64,000 nucleotides of DNA from NCBI RefSeq assembly GCF_003201865.1, contig NZ_QJJJ01000017.1, positions 19,494 to 83,493 of the forward strand. Reading direction: 5' to 3'. The DNA comes from Methylobacterium sp. B4. Its GTDB lineage: Bacteria; Pseudomonadota; Alphaproteobacteria; Rhizobiales; Beijerinckiaceae. Below the pieces are notes generated by a model. That model worked only from the letters and a program-made list of their open reading frames with translations, was not told the origin of the DNA and searched no databases. Positions 1 to 8,127 of the stretch are shown here, piece by piece. Position numbers and translations under genes: made by a program. Numbering within the stretch: position 1 is the stretch's first letter; each line of letters starts with the position of its first letter.

Positions 1-589
1 GGACCCGTGTTTCGGTTCGCGCAAAACCTGCGCGTCGCAGATACAGATCGAGGAGCTGCGCGTGCCCCGTCGCGTCGAGAGCAGTCCAGATCGCGACGGC
101 CTTGGTCGGGAAGCAGCGGTTCGAGAAGCTGACGATGACCGGCGATCCGGGGCGGAGCACGCGCACAACCTCGGCCAGCACCGTCACCGGTTGCTGGAGG
201 TATTGCACCGACACACAGATCAGCGCCGCGTCGACGCTCGCGCTCTCGATAGGGAGATGCGGGTTGGCATTCAGATCCTGCACGAAGCCTCGTGTCAGCC
301 GTGGGTTGGCGTCGAGTTCGCGCTGGTTCAAGCCATGGCCGATCACCGCCGCGAAAGCTTTCTCCGGGGGAAGGTGGCTGACCCAACTCGACATCATGTC
401 GAGGATGATACCGCCCGAGGGGAGGAGTTCGTCGTACAGGCGCGTCACCGCGGCGATGGCCGGCTCATCGATATGCGTGACGAAGCGCGGCACCCTGTAG
501 AAGCGCGAATCGGGCGTGGAGTCGTGTTTCGTGAACGCCTCGGCTGGCAGCTCGGGCAGTTCGGGCGAGGAGATCCGGGTTGCAGACAC
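1..589 (-). CDS. Class I SAM-dependent methyltransferase (3' end outside window)
   Basis: The minus-strand frame opens with GTG at 589 just after an in-frame TAG, and runs off the left edge without a stop. About 196 residues are visible. They read like a class I methyltransferase: a glycine-rich motif I region (SGGIILDMMSSW), an acidic/hydrophobic strand (SVDAALICVSVQYLQQ), and the post-motif turn VLRPGSPVIVSFSNR. This architecture is common among stand-alone methyltransferases of unknown substrate. The adjacent exporter at 779 is divergent, so no operon partner is visible. The fold is fairly clear; the substrate is unknown. Confidence 0.75.
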   Translation of the reverse strand, partial: MSATRISSPELPELPAEAFTKHDSTPDSRFYRVPRFVTHIDEPAIAAVTRLYDELLPSGGIILDMMSSWVSHLPPEKAFAAVIGHGLNQRELDANPRLTRGFVQDLNANPHLPIESASVDAALICVSVQYLQQPVTVLAEVVRVLRPGSPVIVSFSNRCFPTKAVAIWTALDATGHAQLLDLYLRRAGFARTETRV

Positions 590-778
590 GCTCAGAACCT
601 ACCGTTGAAGCAGCCGATGATGGTGCGCCAACAGATGCGCGGCCGACCTGGTTCGCGGTGGCGCGCCGAGCCTGATGCCGCAGCTTCAGTGCCGATCCAG
701 TGAGGCTGCGGAGATCGGCCCGCACGGGGACGGTCGACGCCGTCGAGAGCGGGCAGCCGCCGGATCGCGGGCGCCATC

Positions 779-2740
779 GTGTCGCGTGTCGTCACCGCCC
801 CGGAACGCGTGGCAATCCCGTACGAGACGTGTTCGTTGTCCTTCGACACAACAGGGAACGCCGAGCGGCGCGCAGTGCGTTTGTTTCCATCATCCACCGC
901 CCGGCTTCGCAGCGCAGCCGCGGCACGAATCGGTCCATTCCGGCACCTCCCGGCCTTGTTCCGCCTCGCCTGGGCGACGAGCCGCACCCTGACGCTCGCC
1001 AGTATCGGTTTGCGCCTTGCCCGCGTGGCCATCCCTGCCCTGATGCTCTATGTCGCCAAGCTCGTCGTCGACACGGTCGTGGCCGGGCAAGCCGGTGCCG
1101 CCCCGTCGGCGAGTGTGTCGGACTGGCTTGCCACTCCGCTGCTGCGCCGGGTCGGCCTGCTGATCGGGGCTGAACTCGCGCTGGCGCTCGCCTCAGACCT
1201 GCTCGGGCGCGCGACTAGCCTTGTCGACGGCGTGCTGGCCGAGATGACCGGCAACGCCACCACGCTCCGGCTGATGGCACACGCCGCCACCCTCGATCTC
1301 GCCCAGTTCGAGGACCCCGCGGTGCAGGACGGGCTGGAGCGTGCCCGGCGTCAGGTCGCATGGCGCGCCAACCCGATGGGCCAGCTGCTCGGCCAACTTC
1401 AGGATGGGCTCACAGCCCTCTCACTGGTTCTGACCGTGGTCGCGTTCCTGCCCTGGCTCGTCGTCCTGCTCGTACTCGCCTTGATCCCGGCCTTCCTGAA
1501 CGAACTCCACTTCAACCGCCAGGGCTACCGCCTCGCCTACCAGCGCTCGCCGGACCGGCGCGAGGGCGACTACATGCGCCAGCTCGGAGCCGGTGCCGAG
1601 AGCGCCAAGGAGATCAAGCTGTTCGGCCTGAGTGGTTACCTCGCCGAACGCTTTCGTCTGCTCGCCGACCGGGCGCTGCGCGAGAACACCCATCTCGCGC
1701 GGCGCCGGGCGGTGGCGGGCGGGCTGTTCGCCAGCCTCGGCACGCTTGCCTACTACCTCGCCTACCTCGTGATCGCGCTGCGGACGGCCACCGGCACGCT
1801 CACCCTCGGCGACCTCACCTTCCTGAGCGGCGCCTTTCTGCGCCTGCGCGGCCTCGTCGAGGGCTTGCTTCTCGGCCTGTCCCAGCTCTCCGGTCAGGCG
1901 CAGTACCTCGACGACCTGTTTGGGTTCCTCGCACTCGCGCCGCGGCTCAACACACCTGAGCATCCCGCCCCGTTCCCGACGCCGATCCGCGACGGCTTCG
2001 TGTTCGAGGCGGTAGGTTACCGCTATCCCGGTGCCGAGCGTTGGGCAGTGCGTGATCTCTCGCTCACGATTCGAGCCGGCGAGGTCCTGGCGCTGGTGGG
2101 CGAGAATGGCAGCGGCAAGACCACGATCGTCAAGCTGCTGGCGCGGCTCTACGACCCGACCGAGGGGCGCATCCTACTCGATGGGCGGGACCTGCGCGAC
2201 TACGACCCCGACGTCCTGCGCACGCGCATCGGCGTGATCTTCCAGGACTTCGTCCGCTTCGATCTCACGGCGGGCGAGAACATCGCGGTCGGGCGCATCA
2301 CGGCGCTGACGGATACGGTCCGCATCGAAGGCGCGGCGGGCTGCGCGCTCGCCGACACCGTGGTGGCGCGGCTGCCGGCGGGCTACGGCCAGCGGCTGGG
2401 CCGGCGCTTCGAGGACGGGGTCGACCTGTCCGGGGGCGAGTGGCAGAAGCTCGCCATCGCCCGCGCCTACATGCGCGAGTCCGAGGTGCTGGTCCTGGAC
2501 GAGCCGACCGCGGCGCTCGACGCCCGCGCGGAGGCAGAGGTGTTCGACCGCCTCCGCGCTCTCGCGCTCGGGCGCACTGCGCTCCTCATCTCGCATCGCT
2601 TCTCAAGCGTGCGCCGCGCCAACCGCATCGTCGTGCTCGGAAACGGCCAGGTGCAGGAGGCCGGTACGCATGAGGAGCTGGTCTGCAACGGCGGTCGCTA
2701 CGCCGAGCTGTTCGAGCTGCAGGCAGCGGCATACCGATAG
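779..2740 (+). CDS. ABC exporter, fused membrane and ATPase domains
   Basis: This 653-residue half-transporter has a transmembrane half (about residues 60-380, with hydrophobic helices such as LSLVLTVVAFLPWLVVLLVL) followed by an ATPase. Walker A is GENGSGKTT near residue 441, the Q-loop region is GVIFQDF, the signature is LSGGE, Walker B is VLVLDEPTAALD, and the switch histidine lies in LISHR. It belongs to the MsbA/type IV exporter class and probably works as a homodimer. The annotated GTG start gives a long, weakly conserved N-terminus, so the real start may be further in. The substrate cannot be read. It lies about 4 kb from the glycan locus but is not contiguous with it. Confidence 0.88.
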   Translation: MSRVVTAPERVAIPYETCSLSFDTTGNAERRAVRLFPSSTARLRSAAAARIGPFRHLPALFRLAWATSRTLTLASIGLRLARVAIPALMLYVAKLVVDTVVAGQAGAAPSASVSDWLATPLLRRVGLLIGAELALALASDLLGRATSLVDGVLAEMTGNATTLRLMAHAATLDLAQFEDPAVQDGLERARRQVAWRANPMGQLLGQLQDGLTALSLVLTVVAFLPWLVVLLVLALIPAFLNELHFNRQGYRLAYQRSPDRREGDYMRQLGAGAESAKEIKLFGLSGYLAERFRLLADRALRENTHLARRRAVAGGLFASLGTLAYYLAYLVIALRTATGTLTLGDLTFLSGAFLRLRGLVEGLLLGLSQLSGQAQYLDDLFGFLALAPRLNTPEHPAPFPTPIRDGFVFEAVGYRYPGAERWAVRDLSLTIRAGEVLALVGENGSGKTTIVKLLARLYDPTEGRILLDGRDLRDYDPDVLRTRIGVIFQDFVRFDLTAGENIAVGRITALTDTVRIEGAAGCALADTVVARLPAGYGQRLGRRFEDGVDLSGGEWQKLAIARAYMRESEVLVLDEPTAALDARAEAEVFDRLRALALGRTALLISHRFSSVRRANRIVVLGNGQVQEAGTHEELVCNGGRYAELFELQAAAYR

Positions 2741-2983
2741 GCAGCAGCCTGCCGCAGAAACTTCGCCGTTGACCGAAACCCCCTCGCTGCCGGTGAGCTC
2801 AAAGTAAGTGGATATTTGCCTCCGTAACCCCGTTCAATTCTGCGACGACACCAAAAGGTAGCCTACCTGCCATTGAATGTCCGGTTTCTGGCGGTGCGTT
2901 GAAGCCTGCTTATGGCGCACAGCCGAACCAGTTGAGCGCGAACTCCTGACCCAATCGGGACCCTCGGAGCGTCCGGTTTCGGA

Positions 2984-3269
2984 CTACACGGCGGTGGGCA
3001 ACAACTTCGACACAGCGGCGACGATCTGCTGGAATGCAATCGGCTTCTGCAAACGCGCGGCGCCGTCGACTTCCGCTGGAATGACCTCCCCTTCGTATCC
3101 CGTGGTGAAGTCGAAAGGGGTACCCATTCCTTCAGCGTCTCCGCGAGCTTGAGCGCGAACACTGCGCCGAGATTGATGTCGAGTACGGTCGCGTTGGGCC
3201 GATCTCCCAGAGTCTTGGTTTGTCGGTCCAAAAGATCCCGGTGCGACCGGTAAATGCCAAACTTGCCTC
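2984..3269 (-). pseudogene. Decayed single-domain response regulator, frameshifted
   Basis: Two minus-strand frames together spell the second half of a CheY-like receiver domain. The first frame carries the phospho-acceptor segment ATVLDINLGAVFALKLAETL (3195-3130). The second continues with PFDFTTGYEGEVIPAEV and the conserved lysine segment RLQKPIAFQQIVAAVSKLL before a stop at 2984. The switch between frames falls near 3115-3122, so one small indel separates them. The N-terminal half (first acidic pair) is absent and a stop precedes the remnant. The Asp, Thr and Lys positions are still recognisable, so decay looks recent. No kinase partner is nearby. Confidence 0.7.
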
Positions 3270-3486
3270 AACCGAGCTGGGCTGCCCCGAAAACCCGGAG
3301 TGCGGCATCGCCAGCCGGGCCCGTGACTTCCGGCGAAACCCAGGACTCCGGAGATGCCCGGATGGAGACACCGTCGTCATCAGTCAGATGCCAGCGGGAG
3401 CGCTCGTGGTGATCTGGACAGGTCTCGACAGTGACGGCGATGGGGCGGGATCGTCCATGGTCTGCGCTCTCGGCGTGCGGCCTCAA
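3268..3486 (-). CDS. Small hypothetical protein
   Basis: This is a 72-residue minus-strand ORF with a TTG start and no recognised domain. The central part (RSRWHLTDDDGVSIRASPES) alternates charged and polar residues like a small beta-rich protein. It ends where the decayed response-regulator frame begins, so it may itself be a fragment. No Shine-Dalgarno sequence stands out. It could also be non-coding. Confidence 0.3.
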   Translation of the reverse strand: MRPHAESADHGRSRPIAVTVETCPDHHERSRWHLTDDDGVSIRASPESWVSPEVTGPAGDAALRVFGAAQLG

Positions 3487-3492
3487 ACTGAA

Positions 3493-3517
3493 GGGGCGGC
3501 CCGCGGCGGGCCGCCCC
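3493..3517 (-). terminator. Strong GC hairpin after the DUF892 gene
   Basis: A perfect 11-bp inverted repeat (GGGGCGGCCCG, loop CGG, CGGGCCGCCCC) lies 14 bp beyond the stop of the minus-strand DUF892 gene. No clear U-run follows on the minus strand, so it may act as an mRNA-stabilising 3' hairpin instead of a classic intrinsic terminator. Confidence 0.5.
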
Positions 3518-3530
3518 CCGGGAGCGGTCG

Positions 3531-4043
3531 TCAGCTGTCGGCCTTCGCTCCGCTAAGCGTCAGGTCAAGATAGGTCTTGGTGACCGGCTCGATCAGCGCG
3601 GCGATCTCCTCTGCGGCCTTCGTCTCCTCATCGACCGCGGCACGGAAGAAGGCGATCTGATCGGTCTTGCCAGCCCGCTCGGCGATCACCGCGAGCGAGC
3701 GATAGGCGGCGACCTGATCGTACTGGTAGGCGTAGCCCGCGTAGAGGTTCTTCAGCGTCTCGTCCTGCGCGGTGGCGTGGACAGCCGCGCCGATGGAGCC
3801 GGCCACGCTCGTGACGGTTTCTTTGAGCGTCGAGCGGCTCTCACCGATCGCCTCCAGCGCCGTGTCGAGGCGATCGATCTGCACTTTCGTGGTCTCGACA
3901 TGGCGGCGCAGGACGGCCGCGTAGTCAGGGTAGCGTTCGAGGCCGGAGAGCTGACGCTCCATCTGCTCAAGGCCCTGCTTCTCAAGGGCGCGCGTATTGC
4001 GAAGAGCACCCGCGTAGATCGTGCCGATGTCGGTCGTGGCCAT
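3531..4043 (-). CDS. DUF892 ferritin-like protein (YciE family)
   Basis: The start chosen is the ATG at 4043 (MATTDIGTIYAGALRNTRAL), giving 170 residues; the frame extends further upstream but that part is low-complexity. The body is all-helical, with regularly spaced Glu/His residues: EKQGLEQMERQL, RHVETTKVQIDRLDTAL, and DQIAFFRAAVDEETKAAEEI. This fits the four-helix ferritin-like DUF892 family, typically stress-induced and possibly metal-binding. It is a monocistronic minus-strand gene, divergent from the 4299 gene, with a strong hairpin just downstream. The biochemical role in the family is not settled. Confidence 0.78.
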   Translation of the reverse strand: MATTDIGTIYAGALRNTRALEKQGLEQMERQLSGLERYPDYAAVLRRHVETTKVQIDRLDTALEAIGESRSTLKETVTSVAGSIGAAVHATAQDETLKNLYAGYAYQYDQVAAYRSLAVIAERAGKTDQIAFFRAAVDEETKAAEEIAALIEPVTKTYLDLTLSGAKADS

Positions 4044-4298
4044 GCTGTCGTCGCTCCGAATATTTTTGCGATCCGGCGGCCAACCCAGGTGAAATACGGC
4101 TGTTTCCCACCCTTCGCTGCGACGGAAGCGCCCTGCCGAGCCTCGCCCTTCGACACCGGCCGCTCTCGTCCGACGGGATAGATACGGCGCGGCGCAGGCC
4201 GCGGCGGAGCCTCCATGCGTCAAGTGGCGCCGCAACCCAGCCGCAGGGGCGCCGGTTGCCGCCCGATATCGACAACGTCATCGTCGGAGGCACATCGC

Positions 4299-4601
4299 AT
4301 GTCTGAGACCAGCTACAGCCGATCCGCCAAGGCCCAGAAGGCCGAAGAGGTGCAGGCCGCCGGCAGCGCCAAGGCTGGGGCCGGCCATCCGGACGTCACC
4401 GAAGGCGGCCCGGCCCCATCTCCGACCGAGGGCAAGGGGCATCCGAAGCCCGCAGCCTCCACCGCCGACACCGACGGCTCGCCCGAGACCGGCACGTCGT
4501 CGGCCACCGCCGGCAAGGCCGAGAAGCTGGCCGCCGCCGAGAACGCGTCCCTGACCAAGGATCAGCACGGCCGCGGGCGGCGCAAGGCGGAGGAGGCGTG
4601 A
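4299..4601 (+). CDS. Small disordered Ala/Lys/Glu-rich hypothetical protein
   Basis: This 100-residue protein begins MSETSYSRSAKAQKAEE. It is rich in Ala, Gly, Pro, Lys and Glu with no hydrophobic core, so it is probably intrinsically disordered. It ends RGRRKAEEA. The DHH phosphoesterase gene starts 26 bp downstream on the same strand. No function can be assigned; it may be a stress-related or nucleoid-associated small protein. Confidence 0.6.
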   Translation: MSETSYSRSAKAQKAEEVQAAGSAKAGAGHPDVTEGGPAPSPTEGKGHPKPAASTADTDGSPETGTSSATAGKAEKLAAAENASLTKDQHGRGRRKAEEA

Positions 4602-4626
4602 GCCGGGTCGTCCGGGGCGGTCTCGC

Positions 4627-5694
4627 GTGAGCACGCTCGCCGCGCATGGGGCCGCCTTCACTGAAGCCGTCTCCGGCTTCGGTCCGGGCGCCCCCGTCAT
4701 CCTCTGTCACGACGATGCCGACGGGCTGTCGGCGGGTGCCCTCCTGTGGCGGGCGCTGGCCCGGGCCGGCCATGAACCCGGGGCGGTTCGGGTGATCGGG
4801 CGCGGCGAATCGGCGTGGTCACCGGCGATCCGCGACGAACTCGCCGCGCTCGCCCCCGCGGGCCTCGTCGTGGCCGATATCGGCGTACAGGCCGGCACCA
4901 TCCTGCCGGGCGTGCCGACGGTGCTCGTCGATCACCACGTGCCGCGCTCCTGGCCCGAAGCCTCCGAGGCTACCGTGATCAGCGGCCATGCCGACGTGCC
5001 GATCCCGACCTCCAGCCTGCTGGCTCACGCCTGCGCCACAGCGCTCGGGGCGGCGGACGACATCGCATGGCTCGCCGGCATCGGCCTCGTCGGCGATCTC
5101 GGCGAGCGGGCGGCGAGCGCCGACTTCCCCGAGACTATGGGCCCGCTGCGCAAGGCGCACACCGCCAAGGCGCTGCGCGAGGCGGTCAGCCTCGTCAACG
5201 CGCCGCGCCGCTCGGCCTCGGGCGATGCTGGGCCGGCACTGCGGATGCTGCTGCGGGCGGACGGGCCCCGTGACATCGTCGCCGGCACGGATCCGGACGC
5301 GGCGGCGCTGCACGCCGCCCGGGCGGAGGTGAAGGCGGCGCTCGCGGTCGCCCGCGCCGTTCCACCGCTCTTTGCCGGTCCGGTCGCCCTGATCCGCTGC
5401 GACTCGCCCTGCCAAATCCATCCACTCGTCGCGCAATCGTGGACGCACCGCCTGCGGCGACAGGTGGTGATCGGCGCCAATGCGGGTTTCCGTGCCGGCT
5501 ACGTCCACTTCGCGGCGCGCAGTCTCGGCGTCCCGGACCTGATCGGCTTCCTGGAGGAGCACGCACCGCCGCTCGGGCCGGACGATCAATTCGCACAGGG
5601 GCACCGCCGCGCCACCGGCGGTCAGGTGCGGGTCGAGACCTGGAACCGGTTTGCCGCGCAGCTCGGCTTCGGGCCGGAGGCGCAGATCTCGTGA
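4627..5694 (+). CDS. DHH-family phosphoesterase (RecJ-like)
   Basis: This 355-residue protein starts at GTG 4627. It shows the metal-binding motifs of the DHH superfamily in order: HDDADGLSAGAL near residue 28, VADIG near 74, and the signature VDHHVP near 99, followed by a further histidine/Asp region (GLVGDLGE). Members include RecJ exonuclease, nanoRNase/pAp phosphatase and GdpP-type enzymes. The protein is shorter than RecJ and lacks an obvious OB fold, so it is better called a DHH phosphoesterase of unknown substrate. Its stop overlaps the GTG start of the following SDR (GTGA), so the two are translationally coupled. Confidence 0.82.
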   Translation: MSTLAAHGAAFTEAVSGFGPGAPVILCHDDADGLSAGALLWRALARAGHEPGAVRVIGRGESAWSPAIRDELAALAPAGLVVADIGVQAGTILPGVPTVLVDHHVPRSWPEASEATVISGHADVPIPTSSLLAHACATALGAADDIAWLAGIGLVGDLGERAASADFPETMGPLRKAHTAKALREAVSLVNAPRRSASGDAGPALRMLLRADGPRDIVAGTDPDAAALHAARAEVKAALAVARAVPPLFAGPVALIRCDSPCQIHPLVAQSWTHRLRRQVVIGANAGFRAGYVHFAARSLGVPDLIGFLEEHAPPLGPDDQFAQGHRRATGGQVRVETWNRFAAQLGFGPEAQIS

Positions 5695-6377
5695 GGCGCC
5701 GCTCACTGATCGTCGGGGCCTCGCGCGGGCTCGGTCTCGGGCTGGCGGCGCGGTTCCTGGCCCGCGGCTGGGACGTCACCGCCACGGTGCGGCGGCCCTC
5801 GCCGGCACTGGCCGACCTCGCCGCCGCCGGTCCCCTGCGGATCGAGGCCGGCATCGACATCGACGACGATGGAGCGGTCGCCGATCTCCGCGCGCGGCTG
5901 GCGCAGGCGCCGGATTTCGACCTCGTCTTCGTCGTGGCCGGCATCGCCACGCAGGCCGGCACGCCCGCCTCCCTCCTGCCGCGGGAGGTCGTCGGCGCGG
6001 TGTTCCAGACCAACGCCGTGAGCCCGATCCGCTTCGCCGAGGCGTTCCATCGCCGGGTGGCGCCGGGCGGGCTGATCGTGCTGATGACCTCGAAGCTCGG
6101 CTCGGTCTCGCTGAACCGCGGCGGCGGCTGGAGCAGCTACCGGGCGAGCAAGGCGGCGCTCAACACCCTCGCGCGCTCCTTCGCCAGCCAGCACAAGGGA
6201 GCGGATTGGGGCGTCGTGCTCATGCATCCGGGCTGGGTGCGCACCGATCTCGGCGGACGGCGCGCCACCCTCGACGTCGAGACCAGCGTGCGCGGCATGG
6301 TCGCCGTTCTGGAATCCCGCCTCGGCCAGCGCGGCTGCGTCTACCTCGACCATGGCGGGGAGACGGTGCCATGGTGA
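5691..6377 (+). CDS. Short-chain dehydrogenase/reductase
   Basis: The GTG at 5691 overlaps the upstream stop and gives 228 residues. The Rossmann nucleotide site is IVGASRGLGLGLAARF at the N-terminus, the catalytic Ser lies in MTSKLGSVS, and the YxxxK motif is YRASKAALN. The tail GWVRTDLGG is typical of SDRs that cap the active site near the PG motif (MHPGW). The substrate is unknown. Coupling to a DHH phosphoesterase is a notable pairing, but no pathway follows from it. Confidence 0.87.
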   Translation: MRRRSLIVGASRGLGLGLAARFLARGWDVTATVRRPSPALADLAAAGPLRIEAGIDIDDDGAVADLRARLAQAPDFDLVFVVAGIATQAGTPASLLPREVVGAVFQTNAVSPIRFAEAFHRRVAPGGLIVLMTSKLGSVSLNRGGGWSSYRASKAALNTLARSFASQHKGADWGVVLMHPGWVRTDLGGRRATLDVETSVRGMVAVLESRLGQRGCVYLDHGGETVPW

Positions 6378-6463
6378 GGGGACGCGCCGATTCTGGGCTC
6401 GCTCCGGAGCGGCTGCGGCATCGGCGCCTGCGAACCCGAGCGAGATCCACAGGTTGATCGCGC

Positions 6464-6718
6464 ATGAGCGCATCCGAGCCGACCGCAGCTTCCTTCGACA
6501 CCGCCGAGGTGGTTGCTGCGCGCCGCCGCGAGCTGGCGGTCGAGCACATCCTGTTCGGCGCCCTGCGCCATCTCGCCGGCCGCCATCCCGAAATGCTGGA
6601 CGAACTCGAAGCCAGCCTGCCTCATCTCTGGGATCGATCGGAGGGCACGGCGCGCGACGACGAGGCGGTGCGTGAGATCGCCCGACGATTCATCAAGAGC
6701 TTGCGAGCCGAGGCCTGA
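6464..6718 (+). CDS. Small hypothetical protein, helical
   Basis: An 84-residue ORF starts with ATG: MSASEPTAASFDTAEVVAAR. The sequence is amphipathic and charged (RRRELAVEHILFGALRHL, then DDEAVREIARRFIKSL), suggesting two or three helices. It follows the SDR by 86 bp and is convergent with the glycosyltransferase ending at 6729. No family is recognised. Codon usage matches its neighbours, which favours a real gene. Confidence 0.55.
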   Translation: MSASEPTAASFDTAEVVAARRRELAVEHILFGALRHLAGRHPEMLDELEASLPHLWDRSEGTARDDEAVREIARRFIKSLRAEA

Positions 6719-6728
6719 CCCGCCGGCG

Positions 6729-7385
6729 TTAGGTGTCAGTCCAGGCCGCGTAGACCGATCCACGGGCGGTGTCGGGCTTGGATTCACCGATGAAGATCAC
6801 GACCGGGCCGTGGGCGTCGCGCCGGGGATCGTAGAAATCGAGCAAGCCCGGCGCGATGGTCTGGAAGAAGCGAGGGCGCAGGCCGTCGCGGCGGAGCAGG
6901 TGGTCGATCACCACCTGATCGCCGTGCACGGCGTTCGGCACCGGGCCGCAGGAGCCCGCCGACATCCAGCCCTCGGGCTCGGCCGCGAAGCGGGCGTAAA
7001 GCCCGGCGAGGGCATCGCCGTTCCAGCGCAGCAGGGCGCTGGAGAGGCGGCCCTTGTGGAAGTAGTCCTCCATCGCCGCGAGGCCGGGCTCGGCCATGGG
7101 GGCGGCCAAGGCGTCGGCGGGGCCGGTGAAGACGGTGTCGAGATCGCACAGCAGCGTTGTGCCGTCCGTGAGGCCGGGGCGGAACGCCTCCATCTTCGCC
7201 CACCAGGCCGGCCAATCGTGGCGCAGGGGCACGCGCTCGACGCCCGGAACAGTGAGCGGAAGATCGGTAAGGCAGAGGATGCGCGTGAAGGCCGACGCGT
7301 GGCGGCGCACGCCGAGGGCGAGCCGTTCGACCCACGTCACGTCGTAGCGACCGCCGCCCTTCAGCACCGTGATCAACGTGGGCAT
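6729..7385 (-). CDS. Putative glycosyltransferase (GT-A, DxD)
   Basis: The start at ATG 7385 (MPTLITVLKGGGRYD) gives 218 residues. The N-terminus sets up a GT-A fold (VERLALGVRRHASAFTRILCLTD), and the nucleotide-sugar/metal motif is CDLDTVF near residue 83. A second acidic segment, HGDQVVIDHLL, resembles the acceptor-side region of capsular GT-A enzymes. The gene overlaps by 13 bp the upstream GT29-like gene, so the two form one transcription unit. It is the outermost minus-strand gene of the glycan locus. The sugar and linkage are unknown. Confidence 0.72.
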   Translation of the reverse strand: MPTLITVLKGGGRYDVTWVERLALGVRRHASAFTRILCLTDLPLTVPGVERVPLRHDWPAWWAKMEAFRPGLTDGTTLLCDLDTVFTGPADALAAPMAEPGLAAMEDYFHKGRLSSALLRWNGDALAGLYARFAAEPEGWMSAGSCGPVPNAVHGDQVVIDHLLRRDGLRPRFFQTIAPGLLDFYDPRRDAHGPVVIFIGESKPDTARGSVYAAWTDT

Positions 7386-8110
7386 GAGGCACTTTCGAGG
7401 GGGTGGAGGTGCAGGCGTCCGGCCGCTTCTTGTTCCGCGAACCACGCGCGCTCGGCCGCCCAGGGGTGGCCGGGCCAGCCGTCGAAGCCGAAGCCGTAGG
7501 CCTGGATCGGGGCGGCCCCGTGCGAGCGCGCGCGCAGGAGCGCCAGCGTCACAAGGAAGCCGGTGCTCGGGTTCGGACGGCTTTGCGTGCGGGGCGCGAG
7601 CAGGATGCGCGCCCGCTCATGCAGCGTCTCCGGCAGGATGTGGACCGGGCGGCCCGTCGGGCGTAGCAGGGCCAGGGCCTCGCGGGTCCAGCAGATCGGC
7701 TCGGGGCGGTTGTGCTCGTCCGGCAGCATCGGGAAGGGCAGGATGAAGGCCCGCGACGCCCGGACCACCGGGCGCCTCAGGAAATGCCGATCCTCCAGCC
7801 ATTCGCGCATCTGGCCGCCGCGGTTGACCAGGGCGAGATGCGTGACGCGGGAGCCGGTGGCGGCACCGAAACCCGCGGCATTGTTGAAGCGCACGACGTA
7901 CTCCGCCGCATCGATTGCCGCCGCGCCGGTCCCCGGTGCGTTGCCGACGACGGCCAGCGACGCGGTCGCCGCGGCATTGGCCGGTTCCGATCGGACGAAA
8001 GGGATGTCGGGGGGCACGGGTGTCGGGGGCTCGGTGAGATCGTGCGGGGAACCGCCAAGGTCGGGCGCCGGTTCGATGCATCCGGATGCACGCGGCGCCG
8101 CAGGGGACAC
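7373..8110 (-). CDS. GT29-like (sialyltransferase-fold) glycosyltransferase
   Basis: The protein has 245 residues and a GTG start; the first 40 or so are proline-rich and the true start may lie inside. Two segments resemble the L and S sialylmotifs of CAZy family GT29: SLAVVGNAPGTGAAAIDAAE followed by YVVRFNNA, and NPSTGFLVTLALL about 130 residues later. Bacterial GT29-like proteins exist, but their donor is not always CMP-sialic acid, and no CMP-sialate synthesis genes lie in this window. It is transcribed with the 6729 gene. The resemblance is good by eye; the activity is inferred. Confidence 0.65.
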   Translation of the reverse strand: MSPAAPRASGCIEPAPDLGGSPHDLTEPPTPVPPDIPFVRSEPANAAATASLAVVGNAPGTGAAAIDAAEYVVRFNNAAGFGAATGSRVTHLALVNRGGQMREWLEDRHFLRRPVVRASRAFILPFPMLPDEHNRPEPICWTREALALLRPTGRPVHILPETLHERARILLAPRTQSRPNPSTGFLVTLALLRARSHGAAPIQAYGFGFDGWPGHPWAAERAWFAEQEAAGRLHLHPLESASCPR

Positions 8111-8127
8111 CGTTCGACGTGACGACC

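Noticed and set aside
2877..3152. Plus-strand ORF of 91 codons
   Set aside because: It is antisense to the decayed response regulator, which has recognisable conserved segments.
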